A stretch of 64,000 bases of DNA from Paucilactobacillus hokkaidonensis JCM 18461. GTDB taxonomy: Bacteria; Bacillota; Bacilli; Lactobacillales; Lactobacillaceae. Shown piece by piece: positions 25,952 through 33,815 of the stretch. Every line of letters begins with the position of its first letter. Position 1 is the stretch's first letter. The stretch is taken from positions 1,240,001 to 1,304,000 of the forward strand of contig NZ_AP014680.1 in the NCBI RefSeq assembly GCF_000829395.1. The letters run 5' to 3'. Below the pieces are notes generated by a model. It worked only from the letters and a program-made list of their open reading frames with translations, did not search any database and was not told the origin of the DNA. The position numbers and the translations under genes are program-made.

Positions 25952-26434
25952 CTAAAATACTTTCGCAAATCTGCCCTGCCAAATATGCTCATGGTGTTTA
26001 TTTATCTGTTCAGCCGTCATAATTTCATTGTTTAACGTCCCCACTAAGTCATGTTGGACGCTAATTTGATAACCTAAATGAAATCCGACTCTGATTGTTG
26101 TATCAATACAGTATTCAGTCTGTGCTCCACATATTTCAAAATTAGTATATTCATTGTCCCTTAAAATTGACTCCAAATTTGTTTCAAGAAATGAATCTGG
26201 ATAAGTCTTTGAAACGACACTGTCGGCATTAGTAATATCCAACTGATCCGCAAACTCCCATGACTTACTATTCAAGGGCATATCTTTATCATTATGTTGC
26301 ACAAAAATAACCTGTTTGCCAACAGTACGATAGGACATAATTCGGTGGTTAATCCTAGTCAAAAAATGGTTAAAATCTGGAATTTCATTAAGCCCTTTTT
26401 GAACATCCACAACAATCAATACATCATTCATCAT
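25952..26434 (-). CDS. Isochorismatase-family cysteine hydrolase
   Basis: 160 residues with the family triad in order: Asp in VLIVVDVQKGL near residue 10, Lys in VSKTYPDSF near 77, and nucleophilic Cys in ICGAQTEYCIDTTIR near 108. The cis-peptide G-A/V-Q-T-E context is standard for nicotinamidase/isochorismatase-like hydrolases. It lacks the metal-site His pair of true nicotinamidases, so the substrate is open. Two ATGs (26434, 26431) are possible after GGAG. It probably leads the transcript into the GNAT gene. Confidence 0.9.
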   Translation of the reverse strand: MMNDVLIVVDVQKGLNEIPDFNHFLTRINHRIMSYRTVGKQVIFVQHNDKDMPLNSKSWEFADQLDITNADSVVSKTYPDSFLETNLESILRDNEYTNFEICGAQTEYCIDTTIRVGFHLGYQISVQHDLVGTLNNEIMTAEQINKHHEHIWQGRFAKVF

Positions 26435-26490
26435 TATTTCTCCATCTCACTGAATTTACTATTATTATACCTTAACAATAAATTATAGTA

Positions 26491-26643
26491 TCAATGCAGC
26501 GGGCATTTATTTTTGACCACATGGTATCCAATAACCAACAGTCCAATTATTAAAACTGCCTTTATGCTCCAAATAGTCAGCCAACCCAGCATGATTTTAC
26601 TTACTAAATCCTGGTTGGTCATGATCCCTATGAGTGAATTCAT
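26491..26643 (-). CDS. Small hydrophobic peptide divergent from an XRE-TPR regulator
   Basis: 50 residues from ATG 26643, which has AAGGAGA nine bases upstream, so translation is credible. Residues of about 18-41 form one membrane helix (WLTIWSIKAVLIIGLLVIGY) and the tail is VVKNKCPLH. Its start is 80 bases from the divergent start of an XRE/TPR regulator. Peptide pheromone precursors (PapR, Shp) sit next to such regulators, so this may be a signal precursor. Against it: the helix is near the C-terminus, and 50 residues is long for Shp. A plain small membrane protein is the alternative. Confidence 0.6.
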   Translation of the reverse strand: MNSLIGIMTNQDLVSKIMLGWLTIWSIKAVLIIGLLVIGYHVVKNKCPLH

Positions 26644-26664
26644 CGATTTAACATCTCCTTTTAA

Positions 26665-26693
26665 TTGCAATTGATACATAAAAACCATATATT
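26665..26693 (+). promoter_or_regulatory. Promoter of the XRE-TPR regulator gene
   Basis: TTGCAA (26665-26670), 17 bases, TATATT (26688-26693). The -35 overlaps a 10-bp palindrome AATTGCAATT at 26663-26672, in the 79-base divergent gap. Confidence 0.6.
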
Positions 26694-26722
26694 AGGTTCA
26701 ATTAAATTAACGGGGTAAAACA

Positions 26723-27568
26723 ATGGATAATTCTGACGCCAACTATGGCCATCAAATTCAAGCACAGCGCAAACGTTTAAACATGACACAGCAACAACTA
26801 GCTGATAGTATCTGTTCGCAATCTATGCTCAGTGGTATTGAAAAGGGCATCTATATCCCTAACATCATGTTATTTGCACAGCTTTGTGCTCGACTTGGAC
26901 TTAGTGTCGAACACGCCCTTTTACACGACTATCCTACAATCAACCATTCAACTGAATTTAACCAAACAATTAAACAGCTATGCAATGCCCATCATTATGC
27001 AGAAATGATCAACTATTTAGCAAAAGCACAAGTAATTAACTATTTGATTACCGATCAGGATTTCCAAACTTACTATTACTATATGGGAATTGCGATTTAT
27101 CAAGCTAAGCATGACTATCAGAATGCAAAACAAAATTTAGTCCTTGCTCTTTCATACACTCCAACTGATCAAATTAAAACCGCACTCGAAAATTTAATTG
27201 CTGCAACAATTGCATTTATTGACTTCAAGCACTCAGATCGTAATGTAGCTTCGGTTGAATTTCAGGCTTGTTTAGATCGCATTAAACAAAACAAGATCCT
27301 ATTTAAAAACGAAAATCTAAACTCCATTTACTATCAATATACGGTACGTTTGTATCAAAAAAACAATTTTGCTACTGCACTAGCAATTGTCGATACTGGC
27401 ATTCAACATATTACAGATATTGATTCACACTTTATGCTAGCTGACTTATTTTTATTGAAATCAGCGATTCATATTAAACTCAATCAACTTAAAGATGCAC
27501 AGATAGCAGGAGCCAAGGCTGCGTCTTTAAGTGAAATTTTTTCTTTGGAACTTTACCCACTGACTTAG
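26723..27568 (+). CDS. XRE-family regulator with TPR-like C-terminal domain (Rgg/PlcR type)
   Basis: 281 residues. The N-terminal helix-turn-helix (about 9-63: IQAQRKRLNMTQQQLADSIC, then SQSMLSGIEKGIYIPNIM) is followed by about 210 residues of paired helices with TPR-like repeats (TYYYYMGIAIYQAKHDYQNA; YYQYTVRLYQKNNFATALAI). This is the RRNPP layout: peptide-responsive DNA-binding regulators such as PlcR and Rgg. No ribosome site beyond weak GGGG is visible. The divergent 50-residue peptide gene is the natural candidate partner. Its 3' end overlaps the stop of the broken reductase gene. Confidence 0.88.
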   Translation: MDNSDANYGHQIQAQRKRLNMTQQQLADSICSQSMLSGIEKGIYIPNIMLFAQLCARLGLSVEHALLHDYPTINHSTEFNQTIKQLCNAHHYAEMINYLAKAQVINYLITDQDFQTYYYYMGIAIYQAKHDYQNAKQNLVLALSYTPTDQIKTALENLIAATIAFIDFKHSDRNVASVEFQACLDRIKQNKILFKNENLNSIYYQYTVRLYQKNNFATALAIVDTGIQHITDIDSHFMLADLFLLKSAIHIKLNQLKDAQIAGAKAASLSEIFSLELYPLT

Positions 27569-28488
27569 TTAAATGATAATAATATTCTACCCTGAGAGTG
27601 TTTAAACTTGGCTATTTTTTGCGCTTCGATAACTTGTTGAAATGGAAATATCTGTTGCACATGTGCTGTTAGATCACCATTGCTCAGTAAATTCAATATT
27701 TGATTATAGTCTCGCAATGCGATGCGCCCATTATTAAATTGAAAATGTTGCTTAATTTTGGGTGGATTAAAATTAGTTTGCGACAACGACAAAATATCAA
27801 CGTCGCCAGTATGTTCCAAAATTTGATTCAACAAATTAGGATCTCCAACTGCATCAACTATTTTAGTTACTGATTTTAATTTTGTTAGCTGATTTTTAAG
27901 ATGATTGTCATATACAATTACTTCATCTGATCCTAATTTTACTGCAAAATCGCTACTATCTTCCGAGACTATCGAAAATATAGTTGCATTCCGCAATTTG
28001 CTTAACTGCAATAAGTATTGACCAACGCCACCCGAAGCCCCAATTATCAAAACTCGATCAGCTTGGTTAACCTTTAAGACATCATTAATCGCATGCCAGG
28101 CAGTATCAGCTCCACCAATTATTGTCGCCGCTTGTTGCAATGTAATTCCGTTTGGGATTTCAAATAACAGCAGCGGAATTTGTGCATTAATGACTTCACT
28201 TGCAGTCCCACCAGGATTGGCACCAAAAACCGACTTACCAATCAAATTTGTATTACGCAATAAGCCGACATCAGTGACAATCCCAGCAAAGCTGAATCCA
28301 ATCGTAGTTGGTAAAACAACCGGATGAATTGACTGTAATTATCCCTCTTCGCTTAACCAATCCCAGGGTAAAACGGGGACATATTTGTTTTCAACAATTG
28401 CCGAAAACGGTGATTTGGTTGGTTGCGTCTTATCTACTATTTTTAAAGCATCAATTCCATTAAAACTATCCTGTATGATCTGTTTCAC
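27565..28488 (-). pseudogene. Quinone reductase-like gene interrupted by one in-frame stop
   Basis: From GTG 28488 (GAGGTGAG upstream) the frame encodes VKQIIQDSFNGIDALKIVDK and on to PWDWLSEEG, then TAA at 28341-28339, and continues without any shift as LQSIHPVVLPTTIGFSFAGI, GKSVFGANPGGTASE and a Rossmann domain (IIGASGGVGQYLLQLSKL). Together the 307 codons make a complete zinc-free MDR protein, and the stop sits where family members have a Lys (EEGKLQ), so one base change (AAA to TAA) explains it. The rest is unscarred, so inactivation is recent, or this is a sequencing error. A re-start inside could still give a 231-residue fragment. Confidence 0.88.
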
Positions 28489-28569
28489 TTTACTCACCTC
28501 TATTTAAGTTTGAGGCCAGTGTATCTTAATTAGAGTGAAACAATAAAATCAGAATACTAATAATTTCAG

Positions 28570-28606
28570 ACCAAAAAGGATCAGCAAAATGCGAATCCTT
28601 TTTGGT
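28570..28606 (-). terminator. Terminator of the LysE-type exporter gene
   Basis: ACCAAAAAGGAT and ATCCTTTTTGGT are perfectly complementary over a 13-base loop, four bases after the exporter stop. Confidence 0.75.
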
Positions 28607-28609
28607 GTT

Positions 28610-29227
28610 CTAAACTTTTTGAATAAACGTAATTAGTAATTTAATCCCATAAATGATAATAATAACACCACAGATCCGATTCAATAGTACTAAAAATCGT
28701 GGTTGAAATCGGTCTTTTAATACCGAAACAATCGTTGTTAGGCTAATAAACCAAATAAAGGAAGCGACTGCTACTCCTAAAATAAAATAATTTTGCACAT
28801 TAGTTGCTAGTGAAATGCGAAAAGCTCCTAATAACATAGTACCGTCCAACAATGCTTGCGGATTTAACCACGCTACGCTAAATGCAGATAAGACGGCACT
28901 TTTATAACTAAAACGATTATCTTTTTTGGATTGATCAGCGCTTTGTCCATGCGATAACAACAGCGTAATTCCGATGTACATCACAATAATGCTACCGATG
29001 GCTAAAACGATCAATTCTAACCACGGATACAATTCTAATAATTTACCAATGCCATAAAAACATGCTACGGCGAGTGAAATGTCAAAAAACGTCACAATTA
29101 ATGCCACTCGCAGTGCCCGCTTACGCGGTTGTGCTAACGCAGTATTGATCATGAACAAGTTTTGTAATCCAATTGGAGCAATATAAGCAATTCCAAATAA
29201 TAATCCTTGAAACCATGTAGTTAACAT
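28610..29227 (-). CDS. LysE/ArgO-family amino acid exporter
   Basis: 205 residues, six predicted transmembrane helices, opening TWFQGLLFGIAYIAPIGLQN, which is the LysE family start (the GP-x-G/QN region). WLNPQALLDG near residue 124 is also a family hallmark. It exports basic or other amino acids down the proton gradient; substrate cannot be fixed, though the nearby arginine genes (argR, argS) make arginine or lysine plausible. It is a single gene with AGGATAAG upstream and a strong terminator. Confidence 0.9.
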   Translation of the reverse strand: MLTTWFQGLLFGIAYIAPIGLQNLFMINTALAQPRKRALRVALIVTFFDISLAVACFYGIGKLLELYPWLELIVLAIGSIIVMYIGITLLLSHGQSADQSKKDNRFSYKSAVLSAFSVAWLNPQALLDGTMLLGAFRISLATNVQNYFILGVAVASFIWFISLTTIVSVLKDRFQPRFLVLLNRICGVIIIIYGIKLLITFIQKV

Positions 29228-29446
29228 TAAACTTATCCTATTATCTATAATTTTAGAAATAATCTCTCAAACATCTTCGAATTAAATTAAACAAACAAGA
29301 ATTTATTATACACCAAATGCATTACCTTTTTCCCTAACTTTCATAGTAGTTACTTATATTAAGTACATTTTAGTCAATCACTAATTGTCCAACAGACCTT
29401 CTTAGCTAAATCACATACACATATTTTAACAATTTCAGCGTTTCAT

Positions 29447-29476
29447 TTGACTAGTTGATGTACTTTCTGAAATAAT
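29447..29476 (+). promoter_or_regulatory. Probable promoter of the P-type ATPase gene
   Basis: TTGACT (29447-29452), 18 bases, AATAAT (29471-29476), about 65 bases before the start codon. The rest of the gap 29228-29446 is AT-rich, and I see no other structure in it. Confidence 0.45.
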
Positions 29477-29542
29477 TATGTATGTAATAATATTTTTGTT
29501 ATAAATGATTAATTGACCACATTGAACAAGGAGGAATCTGCC

Positions 29543-32329
29543 ATGTACTCACAACACCGCCACGACGCAGTGAAACAGCTCAAGACATCGCGCCATGATG
29601 GCTTAACTACTGTAACAGCCAACGACAGACTCACAAAATATGGCCAAAATGAAATCCAACACGAACAGCGTGAACCAGCCTGGAAAGTATTTTTGCGTTC
29701 GTTAGGAGAACCAATTGTAATCATTCTATGGATTGCGATTGGACTAACTTTAATTAGTGCTAGTTATGATTTTTTTGTTAAAAATGATCATGCTCATGGT
29801 ATGTCCGCAATTTATGAAGGACTGGTCATTTTTGTAGTTATTCTAATTAATTCTAGCCTCACCTATTGGCAGAAACTAAAGGCCCAAAAATCATTGGATG
29901 CCCTCAGTGCTGTCTCGCGACACCAATCCAATGTTTTGCGTGATAATACTTGGCAAAAAATTGATGCCACTCAACTAGTGCCTGGTGATATTGTCGACGT
30001 TAAAATGGGTGACTTTATTGAGGCCGACTTGCGCTGGCTCTCAGTTAACGAACTGCAAGTTAACGAATCACATTTAACCGGTGAATCAGATGCCGTCCAA
30101 AAAACACGTGACGCACTGCCGAAAGAAACCGAACTAGGTGATCGAACTAACATGGGCTTTTCCGGATCAACCGTTGTTAACGGTAGTGGTATCGGGGTAG
30201 TTACCGCCACTGGAATGGATACTGAACTAGGAAAAATTGCCAATCTGTTGCAACAAACCAAACAACAAAAAACTCCCATTGAACAAACAGTTAGTCAGTT
30301 AACTAAACGTTTAATGCTCGCGGCCTTTGGAGTAGTAACAGTTGCAATCGCATACGACCTAGTGAAAGAATATCTCAATACCGGCATGATTACCATTACT
30401 GGACTAATGAACAATATTTCTGGAGCAATTGCCCTGGCGGTTGCCTCCATTCCTGATGCTCTGCCTGTTGTGCTTTCAATTGTGCTGACCATTGGTGCAC
30501 GCGTGTTGGCTCGTAATAAAGGGTTGATCAAATCTCTTAGTAGTGTTGAAACACTGGGTGCCACCACCTTTATTGCTTCTGATAAAACAGGAACACTGAC
30601 TAAAAATGAAATGACAGTCACCCGGTTTTTTGCCAATGGCGTAAATTTTGCAGTCGACGGTGATGGCTATGACCCGGTTGGTGAAATTAATTCTATTAAA
30701 GATGGTAAGAATGTCCAAGAGTCAGATTTCATCTCTTTTCTCCAAAGTGCCGTTTTAAATAATGAAGCCCAAATTCAACGGGATGAAAATGGCAATTACG
30801 CGCCCCTTGGTAATCCGACTGATGTTTCTTTAATTGTGTTGGGTCACAAAGCACAGATATCACGAGATCATTTGTTAAGCCAAACCGGTGAACAAGATTG
30901 TGATATTCTCCGAGTTCTCCCCTTCGAAAGTACCCGTAAAATGATGAGTACTGTCGTTAAAATTGGGAATAAATACCAATTATTGACTAAGGGCGCCCCG
31001 GATGTCTTAATGCGCCATTCTGAGAGTGCTGTTTTAGCTGACAATTCAGTAGCAATTGATGACGCCAAAGCAACCTTAGAACAGCAAGTTTTAGATTATG
31101 CTAATGATGCCTTACGCACAATTGCAGTAGCAAAACGCGAATTAACAAAAGAGGAAGCCCTCAATGCAACACAAACCCAACTAGAACAAAAATTAACGAT
31201 TCTCGGTATTGCTGGAATTATTGATCCACCACGGCCGGAAGTGCAAAAATCAATTGCCACGTTGCGTAAAGCGGCAGTCGAGGTGGTCATGATTACGGGT
31301 GATCACGCAGCGACCGCTCGTGCAATTGCCTATCGGCTCGGCATTGTCACAGACAAACAAGCACCTGTCATTGAAGGACGTGAGATCGAACAGCTATCAG
31401 ATGAACAGTTGTTTGAATTAGCACCTGATATTCGCGTTTATGCGCGTGTCTCTCCGGAACACAAGCAACGCATTATTAAGGCACTACAAAAACATGATCA
31501 AGTTGTAGCAATGACCGGAGATGGAGTGAATGATGCTCCGGCATTACGTGCCGCTGATATCGGTATCGCCATGGGAATCAACGGTACTGAGGTTACAAAA
31601 GACTCTGCCGACCTTATCTTGCTAGATGACAAATTTACAACAATTGAAAAATCAGTCGCAGCCGGCCGCACAATTTTTGCTAATATCAAAAACTTTATGC
31701 GCCAGGAACTAACTACCAATGTTGCGGAAGTATTATCAATCTTGTTAGGAACCTTTTTAATCACCCAACCAATCGGCCACATTTCAGAATTAACCCCCAC
31801 ATTAACCACCATCATGGTCTTATGGGTAAACATGATTAGTGATTCAATGCCCTCCTTTGCCATGGGCTATGATGAACCAGAACATGATATCATGGCCGTC
31901 AAGCCACGTAATGTAAACGAATCAGTATTAGCTAACCACCTGTTATCCCGTGTCATGATTCGTGGATTTGTAATGGGATTCGCAGTTTTTATTGCCTTTT
32001 ATTGGGCTGCCAAAGCAGGGATGCAGCCAAACGAAGCTCAAACGGTAGCCTTCCTGACCTTAGTGTTTGGCCAATTATGGCATGTATTCGATGCCCGAAG
32101 CTCACATACCTTATTTAGACGTAATCCGTTTAGTAATCCATATTTAATTGCTACCGTATTATTCGCCGGAATTTCATCGCTGGCGATTACCATGTTGCCA
32201 TTCTTCAACACTTTGATGGGAACCAGCCCGCTTAGTTGGGAAGTGTACATTGCCGTTATTTTCTTACCGGCACTACCAACATTTATCCTATCAGGATTGA
32301 AAGAAGCCTTTAAGATCAAAATATGGTAA
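29543..32329 (+). CDS. P-type (P2A-like) cation-transporting ATPase
   Basis: 928 residues from ATG 29543, chosen for AAGGAGG at eight bases; an in-frame TTG at 29513 has no such site. All P-type motifs are present: actuator HLTGESD, phosphorylation DKTGTLTKNE, nucleotide domain KGAPD, MITGDHAATARAIA and hinge TGDGVNDAPALRAADIG. Membrane ligands match Ca2+ pumps: TTNVAEVLS in M5 and NMISDSMPSFAMGYD in M6 (SERCA Glu, Asn, Asp). M4 reads PDALP in place of PEGLP, so the M4 carboxylate is Asp. Calcium export is likely, though another divalent cation is possible. It is followed by a VOC gene 34 bases on. Confidence 0.93.
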   Translation: MYSQHRHDAVKQLKTSRHDGLTTVTANDRLTKYGQNEIQHEQREPAWKVFLRSLGEPIVIILWIAIGLTLISASYDFFVKNDHAHGMSAIYEGLVIFVVILINSSLTYWQKLKAQKSLDALSAVSRHQSNVLRDNTWQKIDATQLVPGDIVDVKMGDFIEADLRWLSVNELQVNESHLTGESDAVQKTRDALPKETELGDRTNMGFSGSTVVNGSGIGVVTATGMDTELGKIANLLQQTKQQKTPIEQTVSQLTKRLMLAAFGVVTVAIAYDLVKEYLNTGMITITGLMNNISGAIALAVASIPDALPVVLSIVLTIGARVLARNKGLIKSLSSVETLGATTFIASDKTGTLTKNEMTVTRFFANGVNFAVDGDGYDPVGEINSIKDGKNVQESDFISFLQSAVLNNEAQIQRDENGNYAPLGNPTDVSLIVLGHKAQISRDHLLSQTGEQDCDILRVLPFESTRKMMSTVVKIGNKYQLLTKGAPDVLMRHSESAVLADNSVAIDDAKATLEQQVLDYANDALRTIAVAKRELTKEEALNATQTQLEQKLTILGIAGIIDPPRPEVQKSIATLRKAAVEVVMITGDHAATARAIAYRLGIVTDKQAPVIEGREIEQLSDEQLFELAPDIRVYARVSPEHKQRIIKALQKHDQVVAMTGDGVNDAPALRAADIGIAMGINGTEVTKDSADLILLDDKFTTIEKSVAAGRTIFANIKNFMRQELTTNVAEVLSILLGTFLITQPIGHISELTPTLTTIMVLWVNMISDSMPSFAMGYDEPEHDIMAVKPRNVNESVLANHLLSRVMIRGFVMGFAVFIAFYWAAKAGMQPNEAQTVAFLTLVFGQLWHVFDARSSHTLFRRNPFSNPYLIATVLFAGISSLAITMLPFFNTLMGTSPLSWEVYIAVIFLPALPTFILSGLKEAFKIKIW

Positions 32330-32363
32330 TCTAACGCTAAATTAAAAGGAGGCATACTAAATT

Positions 32364-32798
32364 ATGAACACAATTCACCTAATCTGTTTAGGCGTGCAAA
32401 GTTTGGCCAAATCACGAAAATTTTATAAACAGCTAGGCTTTATGGAACCGAATATTGAATATTCCGACAAAATTGTCTTTTTTAATAATTCTGGAACCAG
32501 ATTAGAATTATTCCCATATAATGAATTATTGAAGGATATTGGCCTCAAGGCGGAGGAAAATCCATTTCCAACAACTTTTAATGGTGTTACGCATGCATTT
32601 AATGCCAAAAGTAAGGATGAAGTTGATTTTGTTTTTAAAAAAGCATTAAAAAATGGTGCCAAAGACATTAAACAACCTGTTTGGGGCGATTGGGGCGGTT
32701 ATAGTGGTTATTTTAGTGATCCCGATAATTATCTTTGGGAAGTTGCTTATTCAGATTCGTGGCAATTTGATAATGATGACATGCTAATAATTGAATAG
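32364..32798 (+). CDS. VOC/glyoxalase-fold protein
   Basis: 144 residues forming two babbb modules: ICLGVQSLAKSRKFYKQLGF at the start and THAFNAKSKDEVDFVFKKAL in the second, ending YFSDPDNYLWEVAY, which holds the metal-ligand Glu typical of the VOC superfamily. The His/Glu set is not fully that of glyoxalase I, so it is probably an uncharacterised VOC protein. It has AAAGGAGG upstream and its own terminator; it could be read from the ATPase promoter. Confidence 0.85.
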   Translation: MNTIHLICLGVQSLAKSRKFYKQLGFMEPNIEYSDKIVFFNNSGTRLELFPYNELLKDIGLKAEENPFPTTFNGVTHAFNAKSKDEVDFVFKKALKNGAKDIKQPVWGDWGGYSGYFSDPDNYLWEVAYSDSWQFDNDDMLIIE

Positions 32799-32810
32799 TT
32801 GTATTGACCA

Positions 32811-32840
32811 AAAACAGATGCCTTCAGTGATCTGTTTTTT
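32811..32840 (+). terminator. Terminator after the VOC gene
   Basis: AAAACAGAT and ATCTGTTTT pair over a 10-base loop, followed by a T-rich tail. Confidence 0.85.
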
Positions 32841-32909
32841 ATTTACAAATAAAGCTGTTCATCTTGCATTTCGGTGGTAAAATTAAGCAAAAATAGTTAG
32901 GATAAAACG

Positions 32910-33728
32910 GTGAATTGGATGGTTAACGAACAGGTTCAAGCTTTAACAATTGCGGGAAATGATTCAGATGGTAGTGCTGGAATGCCAGCAGATCTCCATG
33001 CTTTTTTCATTTCGAATGTTTATGGCATGGGATTACTAACCTCTGCTGTATCGGGTAATTCATACGGTATTGATGCAGCCCATATTGTCCCGTTAGATTT
33101 TATTAAACAGCAGTTTAAAACACTTGCTGCTGATTTTAAAATTAGGGCCGCTAAAACAGGTATGCTGGCTAATGTGGAAGTTATGGATACAGTTGCACAA
33201 TGCTACCAAGAAGTTGACTTCGGCCCTCTTGTAGTTGATCCAGTAATTAGTACCAAACATGGTGCTATGCTGATGGAACAAGCTGCCTACGAAGAGTTCA
33301 AAGCAAAAATAATTCCGTTGGCCACTGTTATTACGCCAAACTTCTTTGAAGCCCAAAAATTAACTGAATCTACTTTAGAAACTACGGACGATATTGTGGC
33401 CGGTGCTGCTAAACTGCAAAAAATGGGCGCCAAAAATGTAGTTATCAAAGGCCAACATCACACTGACGACCGCGAAACAGTAGATGATTATATTTTATTA
33501 GAAAATGGTGACCATTTTTGGCTGAAAGAACCGTACATCAAAACTGATCGCGTGAATGGAACCGGAGATACTTTTTCGGCAGTAATTGCTGCTGAAATTG
33601 CCAAGGGTAATACAGTTGAAGCAGCAATTCGAACCGCGAAAAAAGTGGTCCACGTTTCAATTGCTAATTCTATTCAAGTTGGACATAAATTTGGTCCAAT
33701 TAATCACTGGGCCGGCCAACAGGCTTAA
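32910..33728 (+). CDS. Pyridoxal/hydroxymethylpyrimidine kinase (PdxK/ThiD type)
   Basis: 272 residues of the ribokinase-like vitamin kinase family: start block ALTIAGNDSDGSAGMPADLH, VVDPVISTKHGAMLM near residue 110, TPNFFEAQKL near 140 and the anion-hole DRVNGTGDTFSAVIAAEIA near 212 (catalytic Asp in GTGD). It phosphorylates pyridoxine/pyridoxal or HMP; low-GC PdxK proteins arose from ThiD, so sequence alone does not separate them. No thiamine genes are near, which slightly favours vitamin B6 salvage. Start is GTG 32910 with a weak AGGA; ATG 32919 is an alternative. Confidence 0.88.
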   Translation: MNWMVNEQVQALTIAGNDSDGSAGMPADLHAFFISNVYGMGLLTSAVSGNSYGIDAAHIVPLDFIKQQFKTLAADFKIRAAKTGMLANVEVMDTVAQCYQEVDFGPLVVDPVISTKHGAMLMEQAAYEEFKAKIIPLATVITPNFFEAQKLTESTLETTDDIVAGAAKLQKMGAKNVVIKGQHHTDDRETVDDYILLENGDHFWLKEPYIKTDRVNGTGDTFSAVIAAEIAKGNTVEAAIRTAKKVVHVSIANSIQVGHKFGPINHWAGQQA

Positions 33729-33771
33729 TTAGTTGTGCTTAGCAATAAGCTGTTACAAAACATAAAACGAG

Positions 33772-33806
33772 CAAACCACACTTAATCGTGGCCTGCTCGT
33801 TTTTTG
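33772..33806. terminator. Bidirectional terminator between kinase and YhgE genes
   Basis: AAACGAGCA plus CCAC pair with GTGG plus TGCTCGTTT, and T-runs are present for both directions between two converging genes. Confidence 0.85.
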
Positions 33807-33815
33807 GATGTTGGA

